A DNA stretch of 64,000 bases. Origin: Bin5 sp009843665 (lineage in GTDB: Bacteria; Chloroflexota; Anaerolineae; Caldilineales; Caldilineaceae). Below, in pieces: positions 35,821 through 42,814 of this stretch. The position numbers and the translations under genes are program-made. Positions within the stretch are counted from its first letter, which is position 1; each line of letters begins with the position of its first letter. Where the stretch lies: NCBI GenBank assembly GCA_965220285.1, contig OZ244818.1:2790001-2854000 (forward strand), written 5' to 3'. The notes beneath the pieces were generated by a model that saw nothing but the letters and a program-made list of their open reading frames with translations, was not told where the DNA came from and ran no database searches.

Positions 35821-36098
35821 CGGAGGTTGTCCCAATCCCGGCCCGTCACGGCGTCCCACTCCACATCAATCGGTTCATCGAGGTCCCCGTGAATTCGAAT
35901 TATATCGCGGTCGCGACCAAAGGGACTTTGCGACTTCTCCTTATACGGAAGCAGCCGCGAAACGGGTTGTCCGTTCTTAGTGATAACGATCTCTTCACCG
36001 CTCTCGGCCACTTCATCCATCAACTTCAGACACTTGGCCTTAAACTCCGATGCCTTAACTGTGCGTGGTCCCGTCGCTGTAACGCTTTTTACAGACAT
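35817..36098 (-). CDS. Phd/YefM family antitoxin
   Basis: A 93-residue antitoxin. The N-terminal DNA-binding part has TVKASEFKAKCLKLMDEVAESGEEIVITKNGQPVSRLLPY, the usual Phd/YefM signature. The C-terminal acidic tail (GDLDEPIDVEWDAVTGRDWDNL) is the expected toxin-wrapping segment. The ATG at 36098 follows an AGGAGGG site. The gene precedes and overlaps its VapC partner. Palindromic sites upstream fit self-repression by the complex. Confidence 0.93.
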   Translation of the reverse strand: MSVKSVTATGPRTVKASEFKAKCLKLMDEVAESGEEIVITKNGQPVSRLLPYKEKSQSPFGRDRDIIRIHGDLDEPIDVEWDAVTGRDWDNLR

Positions 36099-36122
36099 TA
36101 TTCATCCCTCCTGTCGTTTGAT

Positions 36123-36159
36123 GACCATGATTATACCATGGTCATGACCATGGTCACAA
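36123..36159 (-). promoter_or_regulatory. Promoter and operator of the Phd/VapC module
   Basis: On the minus strand, -10 TATAAT (36130-36135) and a -35-like TTGTGA (36154-36159) are 18 bp apart. A perfect palindrome TGACCATGGTCA lies at 36145-36156, overlapping the -35 box. A second pair GACCATG (36123-36129) / CATGGTC (36137-36143) brackets the -10. Four half-sites over a promoter are typical of cooperative Phd-type autoregulation. Confidence 0.85.
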
Positions 36160-36227
36160 CAGTTCGGCTGAAAGTGGGTGAACGCTCCCGCTGTCCGTCT
36201 TGTATGTTCCCAGACACCGCCCGCCCC

Positions 36228-37427
36228 CTACCCCCGCAACGCCTTCACCACACCATACGCACCCCGCGAAAAAGCCGCCAGCGCGCCCCCGCGACTGAAC
36301 AGCGGCACCGGCCCCGGCATACACTCGCCGCCATCCAGGTCCTCAACCGCCGTCAGCACACGCTGCAGACCCACCTCCACCACCCGCCGGCGACCCTCGT
36401 CTTCCAGGGTTAGACCGCCGCAGGCCAGGACCATAACCAGAAGGTTGGCAAGCGAGTGCTCGCGGTACAGCCGCCAGCACGCCTCGAACGTGAACCCTTC
36501 CACCCCCATCTCACCGATGATTGCGGTATACTCTTCCAGCACCTCGCGCTCGATCTGGCGGCGCACCTCCGTCGCAACGCTCCCCACCAGGAAATAGGAC
36601 ACATCGAACAGGGGGCACCTCAATCCGCTCACCTGCCAGTCGATGATCGCGATCTCCTCCCCGCCGTCGGCCGCAAAAAAGATATTGTCCAACCGGAAAT
36701 CGCCGTGGCTGAGCGTCTTTGGCCCGCCCGCGACACGAACGATGTGGCTGTCGATGCGCGCAGCGTAGGTTTCGGCCAGACGGCGCATATCGTCCGAGAA
36801 AAAACTGCCGAACCGCTCAAACGTGGGCGCAAGGTGTGCAAGATAGACAAGCTGAATCAGCATCCTGCGTCTGGGCGAAAAGGAGTCGGTAAACATGTTC
36901 AACTGCGGCTGATCGGTCCTGTTCCAGTAGGTACCGTGCAACTTGGCGATCGCGCGGATGGCACGCCGGGTCTGCTCCGCGCTGGCGCCGTCAAAATGGC
37001 TCACCGTCTGCCAGCCCCCAAAATCCTCCAGCACCAGCACAAAGCGATCGCCGCCGGCTTGATAATCACCATAGAGCAAAGCCGGCGACCGTACCGGCGC
37101 CTGCGGCGCGATCAGCCTGTAGAAGTCGTATCCCCGTCTGTGTAACCCCAGACGTCTGCCCAGACGCCGGTTCTTGGCAAGCCGACTGGGCAACTTGACG
37201 ATAACCGTCTTTGGCGCGAAGGTCTTCTGCTCAGCCGGCCTCTTCAACTCGTCATACCTGAGCTGGCAGCGCAGGATCGTGCCCAGGAAGCTGACGCCGC
37301 TGCCAATCTCCTCCCAAGCGATCTCTCTGACAGGAGGAAGATCGGTCGCGCCGCCCGCGGTCAATGCCTGTTGCATCCACTCGGCGGTAACTTCCTCCGG
37401 CTCTCTGGGAATTGGCGGCCTGGTCAT
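36228..37427 (-). CDS. Aminoglycoside phosphotransferase-like / EcKinase family protein
   Basis: A 399-residue protein-kinase-fold small-molecule kinase. The N-lobe has TVIVKLPS (ATP-lysine candidate) and YDFYRLIAPQAPVRSPALLYGDY. The hinge is FVLVLEDFGG. The catalytic loop is LSHGDFRLDNIFF near residue 238 and the metal motif AIIDWQ near 258, then CPLFDVSYFLVGS. This combination is typical of the ecdysteroid-kinase-like/DUF1679 branch of the APH superfamily rather than classical drug-resistance enzymes. The substrate is unknown. It lies downstream of rnhA on the same strand, separated by 135 bp that contain a perfect 28-bp palindrome. Confidence 0.82.
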   Translation of the reverse strand: MTRPPIPREPEEVTAEWMQQALTAGGATDLPPVREIAWEEIGSGVSFLGTILRCQLRYDELKRPAEQKTFAPKTVIVKLPSRLAKNRRLGRRLGLHRRGYDFYRLIAPQAPVRSPALLYGDYQAGGDRFVLVLEDFGGWQTVSHFDGASAEQTRRAIRAIAKLHGTYWNRTDQPQLNMFTDSFSPRRRMLIQLVYLAHLAPTFERFGSFFSDDMRRLAETYAARIDSHIVRVAGGPKTLSHGDFRLDNIFFAADGGEEIAIIDWQVSGLRCPLFDVSYFLVGSVATEVRRQIEREVLEEYTAIIGEMGVEGFTFEACWRLYREHSLANLLVMVLACGGLTLEDEGRRRVVEVGLQRVLTAVEDLDGGECMPGPVPLFSRGGALAAFSRGAYGVVKALRG

Positions 37428-37455
37428 AGCGCTGATTCGCCTTCAATTTCAGCAA

Positions 37456-37483
37456 GCGCCGGCCATACGCGTATGGCCGGCGC
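37456..37483. promoter_or_regulatory. Perfect 28-bp palindrome
   Basis: The sequence starts GCGCCGGCCATA, has CGCG at its centre and continues with the exact reverse complement. It lies 29 bp upstream of the phosphotransferase start and 80 bp after the rnhA stop. No T-tract follows on either strand, so a protein-binding operator or a cruciform-type element is more likely than a terminator. Confidence 0.7.
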
Positions 37484-37562
37484 GTCCGGTCATCTATGAA
37501 TCTGTCAGTTCCCTACTCCCCCAGCGCGGCGCTATGGTCAAACTGGACCGGTCTCGCCGCGC

Positions 37563-38072
37563 CTAAGACACCCCGCCGAAAAGCGATGGGGCCGGCCCCC
37601 GCTCCGCGCGTTCATACTGTTCATCGACGGGCAGGTCTGGGCGCGCCAGCGCTTCATTCGAAAGCTTGTCGCAGCGCTCGTTCTCCGCGTCGCCCGCATG
37701 ACCCTTCACCCACTGGTAGCGCATCTCGTGCCTTTCACACAGGTCCAGCAGCCGCGTCCACAGGTCCGGGTTGACCGCAAGCTCGCCCTTCCTGTTGCGC
37801 CGCCAGCCATTCGCCCGCCACCTGCGCGCCCAGCCTTTCGTCAACGCGTCCAGCACATACCTCGAGTCGCTGTACAGAGTGACCCTGCACCCCTCCGTCA
37901 AAGCCTCCAGCCCCTTGATCACTGCCTGAAGCTCCATACGGTTATTCGTCGTCCTCCGATACCCGCCCCACAACTCCTTCCGGTGCCCACCGAACAGCAA
38001 CACAACCCCATATCCCCCAGGACCCGGATTCCCGCTGCACGCACCGTCCGTATAAAGCGCCACCTCTTTCAT
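37563..38072 (-). CDS. rnhA: Ribonuclease HI
   Basis: A 169-residue enzyme that cuts the RNA strand of RNA-DNA hybrids, clearing primers and R-loops. Catalytic residues are visible: D9 in LYTDGACSGNPGPGG, E47 in NNRMELQAV, D69 in LYSDSRYVL and D135 in NERCDKLSNEA, with H125 in WVKGHAGD. The basic handle WARRWRANGWRRNRKG is present, as in the E. coli type. The C-terminus extends about 15 residues past the usual end (DEQYERAERGPAPSLFG). A heptameric repeat lies upstream. Confidence 0.96.
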   Translation of the reverse strand: MKEVALYTDGACSGNPGPGGYGVVLLFGGHRKELWGGYRRTTNNRMELQAVIKGLEALTEGCRVTLYSDSRYVLDALTKGWARRWRANGWRRNRKGELAVNPDLWTRLLDLCERHEMRYQWVKGHAGDAENERCDKLSNEALARPDLPVDEQYERAERGPAPSLFGGVS

Positions 38073-38140
38073 ATGCGCCCTTCGCCCACTACATCAACCT
38101 GCATTCATCCCACCCAGCTGTCACCGACTTACAATCTTCA

Positions 38141-38203
38141 CTGATCACTGATCACTGATCACTGATCACTGATCACTGACCACTGATCACTGACCACTGA
38201 CCA
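38141..38203. repeat. Heptameric ACTGATC/ACTGACC tandem repeat
   Basis: Nine consecutive 7-bp units, first ACTGATC and then alternating with ACTGACC. The array ends exactly at the stop codon of the minus-strand lipoprotein gene. Related arrays lie beside other genes here (56553-56580, 57978-58008, 60038-60060). Confidence 0.9.
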
Positions 38204-39481
38204 CTAATTGTCCTCCCCCTGCAGGTGACTGTACACAATCTCCAGGCCCTCTACATCCGCGATCGTGGAATCGGTGTGATGTACGACGTGAAGAACGCCC
38301 GTCCCGCAGTCCCCGAACTCGTCACAGGTGAGCTCGCCAACGATGCCGCTGAACTCCGCCGTGCCCGTCAACGCCTCCCGCAACCGCGCCCGGTCGATAT
38401 AAAGCGTCTCCCCCTGCACAACCGCAACCTCCTCAATCGCCCGCAGCAGCAGCGTCGTCGCGTCATACGCGTGTGCCATGTACACCGAGCCCGGCGCCTC
38501 ATTGTACTTGTCCTCATAGGCCGCCGCGAGGTCGTCTCCATTCTTGCCCGTCGCCTCGTTCACGCTCTTTTCGAAGTTCAACTCAGGGCTGGCCAGGTAC
38601 ATGCCCTCCGACTCCGGTATCGACAGGAAATCGAAATCCACCAACGCGGCGCCGCCGATCACGACCACGCCCTCCAGCCCCGCCACCTGACCAATCTGTC
38701 GGATGATCGCTCCGGCCTCGTCCGGGAATAACGGCAGAAACAGACCTTCCAGGCCAGCCGCCGCGACCTCGGTCAGCACACCGATCATATCCGTCTGTCC
38801 CTTGCCGACCGTCGCGATCGTGACCTTGCCGTCCCCCTGCTCGAACGCGGTCGCAAACGCATAAGCCAGGCCCGAAGTGTACGGATCCCCGTCATGGATC
38901 ACCGCCATGTTGTGCAAGCCGAGGTCGTGGTGCGCAAACTCCGCCACCGCCTCCGCCTCGTAGAGGTCGTTGTTGGATGTCCGGTAATAGCCCGCATAGC
39001 GGTCGGCGCCTGCATTGCCCCGCAGGTCCGATGTCAGCGAAGGCGCCGTATTCGTCGGCGAAATCAACACCAGCCCCGCCTCGCTCAGTATCGGCGAAGC
39101 CTTCACCGCCGCCGCCGAGCACGAAGTGCCGATCACGCCCACCACGCGCCGGTCGCCCATCACCGTCTCCGCTGCCGCCGCACCGCCCTCCGGCGTGCAC
39201 AGCGAGTCCAGACCCGCACCGATCGAGACCTCGTGCCCCTTGATCGGCCCGTAGTCGGCCACCGCCAGCGCCGCGGCCCGCTGCGTCGAAGAGCCCAGCT
39301 CGCCAATGCTCGACAGCACAAAAGCAGTCCGGATCTGAATATCCTCGCCCGGGCCCACCACAACCGTCCCCAGCGGGCTTCCCACCATATTCTCAGGAAT
39401 GCACGCGCCGCTCACAAGCAGCGCAAGCACCAAAATCGGCCAGCGCAACAGCCCGCTGCCGGGCCGGTCTGTCTTCAACAT
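38204..39481 (-). CDS. Branched-chain-amino-acid-type ABC transporter substrate-binding lipoprotein A
   Basis: 425 residues. A hydrophobic signal ends with lipobox LLVSGAC near residue 27, giving a lipid anchor. The mature part is a type 1 periplasmic-binding fold (Peripla_BP_6): AALAVADYGPIKGHEVSIGAG, VVGVIGTSCSAAAVKASPIL, LVLISPTNTAPSLT, MAVIHDGDPYTSG and MAHAYDATTLLLRAIEEV. Ligand classes of this family include amino acids, amides and small organic acids; the ligand here is not predictable. It is one of four close paralogues in the window, and no permease or ATPase gene is near any of them. It lies 43 bp downstream of paralogue B. Confidence 0.88.
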   Translation of the reverse strand: MLKTDRPGSGLLRWPILVLALLVSGACIPENMVGSPLGTVVVGPGEDIQIRTAFVLSSIGELGSSTQRAAALAVADYGPIKGHEVSIGAGLDSLCTPEGGAAAAETVMGDRRVVGVIGTSCSAAAVKASPILSEAGLVLISPTNTAPSLTSDLRGNAGADRYAGYYRTSNNDLYEAEAVAEFAHHDLGLHNMAVIHDGDPYTSGLAYAFATAFEQGDGKVTIATVGKGQTDMIGVLTEVAAAGLEGLFLPLFPDEAGAIIRQIGQVAGLEGVVVIGGAALVDFDFLSIPESEGMYLASPELNFEKSVNEATGKNGDDLAAAYEDKYNEAPGSVYMAHAYDATTLLLRAIEEVAVVQGETLYIDRARLREALTGTAEFSGIVGELTCDEFGDCGTGVLHVVHHTDSTIADVEGLEIVYSHLQGEDN

Positions 39482-39524
39482 ATCTTCACTCCTTGGTTTG
39501 AAAAGATTTCAATCAGCGCCGCGC

Positions 39525-40790
39525 TCACGGCGCGTACCGGTACACAACCGGCAGACCTTCAACGTCGGTCATCGTCGAATCGGTGTGCTGCGATATCTGC
39601 ACGCGGCCCGTGCCGCAGTCGCCGTACCCGTCACAAGAGATCGCGCCGATTATGCCGCTGAAACCGCTCGTGCCGCCGACCGCCTCCCGCAGCTTGGCCC
39701 GGTCGATATACAGCGCATCCCCCTGCACAACCGCCACCGCCTCGATCGCACGCAGCAGCAGCGTCGTCGCGTCATACGCATGCGCAAGATAAGCCGACGT
39801 CGAATGCTCTCCGTACCGCTCCTGGTACGCCGCCTTCAGCTCGTCGCCGTTCCGGCCCGTCGCCTCGTTTACATTGGCGCCAAAATCCAACGTCGGGCCC
39901 GCAAAATAGAAGCCCTCCGACTCCGGCAACGCCAGGAAATCTGACACCAGCAGGCCCCCGCCCCCGATGCGCACCAATCCGTCCAGGCCATCCACCTCGC
40001 TGCTCTGGCGCAGGATCGGCCCGGCCTCCTCCGGAAAGATCGGCAAAAACAGGCCCTCGGGGCTGGCCGCGGCAATTTCAGTCAGAACAGGGATCATGTC
40101 GGTCTCCCCCTTGTTCACCATCGCCACCGCCACCGTACCCCCCAGCTCCTCAAACGCCGCCTTGAACGCCGTCGTCAGCCCCGACGTATACGGGTCTCCG
40201 TCATGAACCGCCGCCATCGCGCGCAGGCCCAGTTCGTTGTAAACAAAATCGGCCACCGCCTCCGCCTGGTAAAGATCGTTGCTGGCGACGCGATGATACC
40301 CCGGATGGTAGTTCGACCCGGCGTTGCCCCGCAGGTCCGACGTCAGCGACGGTGACGTCGTCGAAGGCGCCACCATCACCAGGCCCGCCCCGCTCAAAAT
40401 CGGGGCCGCCGCCGCCGCCGCCACCGAGCACGAAGTCCCGATCACGCCAACCACCCGCGCGTCGCCCACCACCGTCTCCGCCGCCGCCGCACCGCCCTCC
40501 GAGCTGCATAACGAGTCCAGGCCGGCGCCCATACTCACACCGTGCCCCTTGATCGGCCCGTAGTCCGCCACCGCCAGCCCAACCCCCCGCTGGTTCGGCA
40601 CGCCCAATTCACCCGCACGCGTCAACGCCCCCAGCGCACGAATCTGAATCTCCTCCCCGCCGCCGACCACCACCGTGCCCAGCGCAGGTGTCTCATAATC
40701 CACCGGCACACACGCGCCGGCCAGGATCAGCAGCACCAGCAGGCTGAGCCAGTGCAGCAGTACAGATCGGGAACCGCCTTTCGTCTTCAT
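39525..40790 (-). CDS. Branched-chain-amino-acid-type ABC transporter substrate-binding lipoprotein B
   Basis: 421 residues from the ATG at 40790, chosen because AGGAGGAAGAGAGG precedes it; the frame extends 17 codons further without support. Lipobox LILAGAC. Same fold and motif order as paralogue A: GVGLAVADYGPIKGHGVSMGAG, VVGVIGTSCSVAAAAAAPIL, MAAVHDGDPYTSG, YLAHAYDATTLLLRAIEAV. Two cysteines near the end (ISCDGYGDCGTG) are kept in all four paralogues and probably form a disulfide. It is likely co-transcribed with A, forming a tandem duplicated pair. Confidence 0.88.
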   Translation of the reverse strand: MKTKGGSRSVLLHWLSLLVLLILAGACVPVDYETPALGTVVVGGGEEIQIRALGALTRAGELGVPNQRGVGLAVADYGPIKGHGVSMGAGLDSLCSSEGGAAAAETVVGDARVVGVIGTSCSVAAAAAAPILSGAGLVMVAPSTTSPSLTSDLRGNAGSNYHPGYHRVASNDLYQAEAVADFVYNELGLRAMAAVHDGDPYTSGLTTAFKAAFEELGGTVAVAMVNKGETDMIPVLTEIAAASPEGLFLPIFPEEAGPILRQSSEVDGLDGLVRIGGGGLLVSDFLALPESEGFYFAGPTLDFGANVNEATGRNGDELKAAYQERYGEHSTSAYLAHAYDATTLLLRAIEAVAVVQGDALYIDRAKLREAVGGTSGFSGIIGAISCDGYGDCGTGRVQISQHTDSTMTDVEGLPVVYRYAP

Positions 40791-41246
40791 CCTCTCTTCC
40801 TCCTTTGTCTGGCTGGCCGTCCTTCCTCGGCCAAATGGCACCCGGCTCTGTTCAATGCGCCATCGCCGCCCCCAACGCGCGCCCCTTCTACTATCGAGCT
40901 TCCATCTGACTCAGCTGCCCCACCCCCATCTGCCCCAACGCGCCCAAACACCCGCAATCCGTTGCGTTCGTACGCGGAACAGCGTTCGCTGCAAATTCAG
41001 GTGCTCGTTTTTCCGAAGGGGGTTAACCTGGACCTTGGGGAAGCCGCCATTGTCCTTTTGTGACCATTATAGGTACTTTTTGGCCGGATTGGCAACAAGC
41101 TCAGGAGATTGAGGTCTCTCCCACCGGGTCGGCCGGGGAGGCAACCCGCGCTGGATAGGGGAAAAGGGGTGCAACAAAGCTGCTCTGACGGCCCGTCCGC
41201 CGCGCCAGCCGGCAAGAAGAATTGGGGTTCTGTTTCCGGACCCGTC
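40791..41246. other. Intergenic region left of the transposon
   Basis: No supported gene. Small frames on both strands (for example near 41067-41248) have no recognisable domain. This is the host DNA next to the left end of the 10-kb element. Confidence 0.5.
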
Positions 41247-41284
41247 AAATCGAAGGGGATTATATACTTTAGTCACATTGGCAC

Positions 41285-41313
41285 TTGACAAATCCTTCAT
41301 TCTACGGTATAAT
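41285..41313 (+). promoter_or_regulatory. Consensus sigma-70-type promoter at the left transposon end
   Basis: TTGACA at 41285-41290 and TATAAT at 41308-41313 with a 17-bp spacer, a perfect consensus. It starts 3 bp inside the left inverted repeat and reads toward the broken transposase and, past the IS3 copy, toward the restriction-modification gene. Confidence 0.88.
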
Positions 41314-41368
41314 TACATTATAGCGAACAATTCAACATGAAGCAACTAACTACAATGTAGAAGGAGGG

Positions 41369-41526
41369 ATGATGGCACAGAAGGCACCGGGAAAGCATTT
41401 CAGAGAGGGTATTAGTCTCATGGAATTGTTTCAGGAATTCCCAGATAATGAGACTGCCATGCAGTGGTTTGTACAAGCCCGTTGGCCCGACGGTATCCGT
41501 TGCGCCTATTGTGAGAGCGAAAACGT
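41369..41526 (+). pseudogene. IS1595-family transposase, N-terminal fragment
   Basis: About 52 residues: REGISLMELFQEFPDNETAM, then QWFVQARWPDGIRCAYCESEN, which matches the N-terminal IS1595 block with its first zinc-ribbon CxxC pair. An AAGGAGG site precedes adjacent ATG codons at 41369 and 41372. The gene is cut by the IS3 copy at 41527. Beyond that copy (42756 on), the frame reads only NDLINPRG before a stop, so the remainder of the transposase (about 250 residues) is missing and not just interrupted. Confidence 0.8.
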
Positions 41527-41555
41527 TGACCTGCCCCCGACGTTTGTACCACCCG

Positions 41556-42380
41556 TTATGTTAGTCCGGCAGGCACGGGGACAGGTTCGGCAGGCAAGAG
41601 GGCCTCAGGCGCTGGCGGCCGGTAGCCCAGAGAACTGTGTGGTCTGATCCGGTTGTAAGTCCGCCTGTAGCGCTCCGTCAGCACACGCACCTCCAGCAAC
41701 GTATAGAAGACCTCTCTGTCCAGCAGCTCGTCCCTCAACTTGCCGTTGAAACTCTCGATGTAGCCGTTCTCCCACGGCGACCCAGGCTCGATGTAGAGCG
41801 TCCTGGCTCCCACCCGCCCAAGCCACTCACGCACAGCCCGGGCCGTAAACTCCGGCCCGTTGTCCGAGCGAATATGGTCGGGCACACCTCTCGTCACCAT
41901 CAACTCGGCCAGCGTCTCTATCACATCGGCAGAGCGTATGCTGCGCGCAGCACGAATCGCCAGACACTCTCTGCTGTATTCGTCGATGACGGTCAGCAGC
42001 CGCACTCCTGTGCCGTCATGGAGCCTCAGATGCACGAAGTCGTAGGCCCACACATGGTTCTTCCACGCAGGCCGCAGACGCACGCACGAGCCGTCATTGA
42101 ACCACAGACGCCCTCTCTTCGGCTGCTTCACAGGCACCTTCAACCCTTCACGTCGCCATATCCTCTCCACACGCTTGTGGTTCACTCGCCAGCCGCGATG
42201 CCTCAGAAGAGCGGTGATCCTGCGGTAACCGTACCTGCCGAACTGACTGGCCAGCGCCACGATCTCCTCGGTCAGCGCCTTCTCATCCTCCACCGGTTTC
42301 GGCTCGTATCGCTGTGTGGAGCGAGGATGACCTAGCACTCTGCAGGCGCGTCGCTCCGAAACCCCCAAGAGCGCCTTCAC
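41556..42380 (-). CDS. IS3-family transposase OrfB, copy 1
   Basis: 274 residues with the retroviral-integrase-type catalytic core. N-terminal helical part: SERRACRVLGHPRSTQRY and FGRYGYRRITALLRHRGWRVNHKRVERIWR. DDE residues: D in VWAYDFVHLRL, D in HIRSDNGPEFTA and E in SPWENGYIESFNGKLRDELL. The frame probably starts with GTG at 42380, but in this family OrfB is normally made as an OrfAB fusion by a -1 frameshift near the end of orfA; the OrfB frame is open upstream of the GTG (reading LSPSRRRECVDHV). Identical to copy 2. Confidence 0.93.
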   Translation of the reverse strand: MKALLGVSERRACRVLGHPRSTQRYEPKPVEDEKALTEEIVALASQFGRYGYRRITALLRHRGWRVNHKRVERIWRREGLKVPVKQPKRGRLWFNDGSCVRLRPAWKNHVWAYDFVHLRLHDGTGVRLLTVIDEYSRECLAIRAARSIRSADVIETLAELMVTRGVPDHIRSDNGPEFTARAVREWLGRVGARTLYIEPGSPWENGYIESFNGKLRDELLDREVFYTLLEVRVLTERYRRTYNRIRPHSSLGYRPPAPEALLPAEPVPVPAGLT

Positions 42381-42412
42381 GTGGTCGACACACTCGCGAC
42401 GACGTGAAGGAC

Positions 42413-42691
42413 TCAGAAGTTTCCCTCAGACGCCTCCCTCAATATCTGGTTGTCCAGCGTCAGATCCGCCACCGCTCTCTTCAGGCGGCTGTTCTCCAAC
42501 TCCAGACGCTTCAGACGCCTGGCCTGGTCGATCCTGAGACCCCCGTACTCGCTGCGCCAGCGGTAGAAAGTCTGGTCGGTCACGCCTATTCGGCGGGCGG
42601 CCTCAGCCACTGTGCTGCCCTCGGCTATCGCCACCTCAGCTTCTCTCAGCTTGTTGATCACCTGCTCCGGCGTATGTCTCTTCTTCGCCAT
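42413..42691 (-). CDS. IS3-family transposase OrfA, copy 1
   Basis: 92 residues: a helix-turn-helix protein (MAKKRHTPEQVINKLREAEV, then AEAARRIGVTDQTFYRWRSEYGG) followed by a leucine-zipper-like helix (RLKRLELENSRLKRAVADL). OrfA binds the element's ends and, fused to OrfB by frameshifting, forms the active transposase. A GAAAGGGGGAAAG site precedes the ATG. Identical to copy 2. Confidence 0.93.
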   Translation of the reverse strand: MAKKRHTPEQVINKLREAEVAIAEGSTVAEAARRIGVTDQTFYRWRSEYGGLRIDQARRLKRLELENSRLKRAVADLTLDNQILREASEGNF

Positions 42692-42814
42692 CTTTCCCCC
42701 TTTCTACGGCCCATTACTAACATTATACCTGGACCAGTTCTTGGGGGGCAGGTCAAACGATTTGATCAATCCAAGAGGGTAGCACCCTAACCAATAGCTA
42801 TTCATACAATTGCC

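Larger units (their letters stand above)
41527..42755 (-). mobile_element. IS3-family (IS407-like) insertion sequence, copy 1
   Basis: 1,229 bp, ends TGACCTGCCCCC(C/G), with orfA and orfB on the minus strand. It matches copy 2 (51341-52569) in length and in both protein sequences, but is inverted. IS407-group elements duplicate 4 bp; here AACG follows the right end, and AACG occurs at the left end with one extra T between it and the element, so the duplication is imperfect or shifted by one. It sits inside the IS1595-type transposon, so it arrived later. Confidence 0.92.

Noticed and set aside
36228..37427. Aminoglycoside resistance gene
   Set aside because: Motifs fit the EcKinase/DUF1679 branch of the fold; nothing indicates drug specificity.
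38141..38203. CRISPR array
   Set aside because: The repeat unit is 7 bp with no spacers, and no cas genes are present.
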